Positions 61,883 to 64,000 of a stretch of DNA of 64,000 bases are shown here, piece by piece; within the stretch, counting starts at the first letter, position 1; the number at the start of each line of letters is the position of its first letter. Source of the DNA: Yponomeuta sedellus (lineage: Eukaryota; Arthropoda; Insecta; Lepidoptera; Yponomeutidae); assembly GCA_934045075.1 (NCBI GenBank), contig OW203732.1, positions 5,497,501 through 5,561,500 of the forward strand, in the 5' to 3' direction. A program made the translations under genes and the position numbers. The notes below the pieces were generated by a model. The model did no database searches, was not told where the DNA came from, and saw only the letters and a program-made list of their open reading frames with translations.

Positions 61883-62085
61883 ATACTACTATGGTGTCAG
61901 GCAATTGACATTGAAATTATTTTCCTCTTGCAGAAGAGTGCGATCCGTTTTATTTATATGCTAGGTAGTAAGGATTCGTTAAGGGAATTCTCCTCCTCCA
62001 TCATCCTCCATCCATCATTAATCGACAATCCTAAAGATGTCTGGAAGAGATATTCGATCGGTTTTATGTTACTACATACATACAT

Positions 62086-62222
62086 TTGTAACCTCACGCC
62101 TGTATCCCAGAGGGGTAATCAGAGACCAGGGTCTGCTTGCCATTCTGGCAGATCACCTTCGCTTCATCAACGTTCATAAGTCGTTGCATGCACGCACGCC
62201 GGTTACGGGTACGTTTTTCTTA
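62086..62222 (-). mobile_element. RTE-like LINE 3' end
   Basis: Reverse tail ACCTCACGCCTGTATCCCAG to CACGCCGGTTACGGGTACGT with a short CATA tail. Confidence 0.7.
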
Positions 62223-62524
62223 TACATACCCTATACCACGTTACTATTACGGGTCTATCAACCTATGCATATAAATTGTTTTTAATTGTTATGTGTCTTG
62301 ACCTTCTTTCTTGTTTATCTTCCTCCTTGATTTTGATCCGACGTTGGTGAGAATTAAAGGAGTTACTAACACTGTTCATTGACATTTAAGAAACAGAATG
62401 TTTACGCTGAATTTATTTTTCTGATTTATCACCTGCACCTCAACTACAATACAGCCCCGGCCAGACATCAGCCACCGTGAACCAGATGAGTGAATTTATC
62501 AAAGATATTGGGTATTGCGTATTT

Positions 62525-62893
62525 AGCGCTCGTGGTTTAGCCGAACTGAGTGATTGGAATCAATCGCTTGAGTCAAGCAACAACAGGCGCGGTCAGGTGA
62601 AGTATGGGTGACCGTCCCATGACTACCGCTAGTGGCATTTTTTCCGAGCGCTTCCGTGCTTCACAAGGCACGTTAAGCCGTTAGTGCCGGCTGTTATGAA
62701 ATGGCAGGCGTTAAGCGATGTCAGTGGCCTTATGGGCGATTTGATAACTTCTGACAGTAAGGACCGCCACTGTCTTACAATACTCCGCCAACCCGGACTT
62801 GGCCCCCGTGGTGGAGTAGGGCCTAACCTTCCTGCGATGCAGGAAGATACCCGTGGCCCAGCAGTGGGGACATACAAGGGTTCACATCGATAT
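62525..62893 (+). repeat. Family B retroposon, full copy
   Basis: Forward copy from AGCGCTCGTGGTTTAGCCGA to GGGACATACAAGGGTTCACA. Confidence 0.8.
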
Positions 62894-63416
62894 CAATATT
62901 TCATACAGCCAGCGCGGCCTATTTGTCTTTAAAATTCTTCACATATAGTGTGTTACTACCACACACTTAACTGTGAAGGGAAACATCGACCAACCAAAAC
63001 TTAGTTTGGTTGGCTACGCACGTATTGACTTATCATTCCTGTGGGCTAGGCCGACTGAGTTTTCAGGACTGAATAGGTGCTGGGCAAGCCTGCTCCATCC
63101 GTAACAACGGGTGTTTCCCGTTGGTACGATCGGTCGACCTTGTCAGTCGATCCAGCGGTACTTTTTTCCCGTTCGCCATACTGATGGAAATCGTGTTCCC
63201 ATTCGATCGATTCTAATTAAAAAGTGTACTGTAATGTGCAAATAGTTTTATTGCAACCTATCTAGTGACAAGTATCAATAAGAATATATAGGAGGTCGTA
63301 ATCTCAGAAACAGTTCTAAACATAACTGTACAAAAATATTCGCATTGGGCCGATTGATCGGTTTACCGATCAGATGAAAGGGACACACCCGAAACCACGA
63401 GTGTGTTGAATTTGTG

Positions 63417-63595
63417 TTAACATACATACATAACCTTACGCCTGTATCCCAGAGGGGTAGGCAGAGACCAGGGACTGCCACTTGCCACGATCCTGACAGA
63501 TCACCTTCGCTTCATCAACGTTCATAAGTCGTTGCATGTACGCACGCCGCGCCGGTTTCGGGTACTTTTTATCTTTCCTTTGTGTTAACAAATGT
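63417..63595 (-). mobile_element. RTE-like LINE 3' end
   Basis: Reverse tail preceded by a short CATACATACATA; ACCTTACGCCTGTATCCCAG to CGCCGGTTTCGGGTACTTTT. Confidence 0.7.
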
Positions 63596-63599
63596 TGCA

Positions 63600-64000
63600 T
63601 TATACCTTATATTGCTCTTGTAAGATAATTTCAAGTTATCAATGAACGTGCTGATAACCCAACGTCATCGTCGCCCTATCAGACTTAGGTACAATAAATC
63701 AAAGCTAACGATTGTCTACAATCTGTTTATGCAAAAGTAATTGCAGTTCTAGATAGGCGAAGTAGGTTGCTGTGAATGGATTCCTTAGTTCTCAATGGAG
63801 CCGGATCGTGGGCTATATCAGTCCAGACTAGCAAACGGACATTTCAATAAATACTAGTATAGATAAAGTGGTTGTACAATAGGGAGCCTATTCTCGCCCA
63901 TGCGAATTGAAAGAGTAGACGCAACATATTTGAAGGATTAGACATTTGTCGCATACAAATCAGTTTCATCTATTCTCGCAGTCATATGTGCAAAGCTACT
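63600..64000. other. Right edge, copy of the GGGAGCC fold-back interior
   Basis: 63600-63875 has no recognised feature. 63878-63956 (GGGAGCCTATTCTCGCCCAT, AGACATTTGTCGCATA) matches 28022-28095, so another member of that element probably runs off the right edge. Confidence 0.5.

Overview
This is a eukaryotic, insect-type window, most likely from a moth or butterfly. Genes are split into small GC-rich coding exons inside long AT-rich introns. The rest is crowded with short retroposon copies, truncated non-LTR retrotransposon 3' ends, miniature inverted-repeat elements, Helitron-like ends and long microsatellites. The order Lepidoptera is an inference from the look of the repeats; nothing could be searched. 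There are no rRNA genes, CRISPR arrays or prokaryotic operons.

Genes. (1) At the left edge is the 3' part of a plus-strand gene: exon 1-113 carries a membrane segment, and exon 5127-5230 carries a Tyr/Pro-rich tail and a stop. A further clearly coding exon at 6311-6947 is in phase with a good donor lying just after that stop. (2) The main gene is on the minus strand: a complete nine-exon coding region (36277 down to 9832, 493 residues, all splice phases consistent) for the insect orthologue of Usher syndrome 1G protein, Sans. It has ankyrin repeats at the N-terminus, a charged central region, a SAM domain and a C-terminal PDZ ligand. The two genes converge. From 37 kb to 64 kb I find no convincing gene, only a possible terminal exon at 45404-45544 and weak hints near 31.3 kb and 37.0 kb.

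Layout. 0.1-5.1 kb: intron of gene 1, holding a dimer of a tRNA-Ile-like retroposon split by a 2.48-kb DNA transposon with a decayed transposase. 5-7 kb: end of gene 1 and a truncated RTE-like LINE. 7-9.8 kb: fold-back elements and the presumed Sans 3' UTR. 9.8-36.3 kb: Sans exons, with introns full of repeats including a 735-bp TTTA-type array and a nearly identical 1.3-kb tandem duplication. 36.3-37 kb: probable Sans promoter. 37-64 kb: repeat-rich intergenic DNA with fold-back elements at 38, 43, 46, 47 and 58 kb and a 0.9-kb ATGT-type array seeded by a LINE tail at 54 kb.

The most striking non-genic pattern is the tRNA-Ile-like retroposon, called family A here. About half of its copies are head-to-head fold-backs, and several of these are enclosed as a whole by perfect 8-14 bp target-site duplications, so the inversion was made during insertion. 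Repeat families B to H are my own labels and are defined at their first copies.
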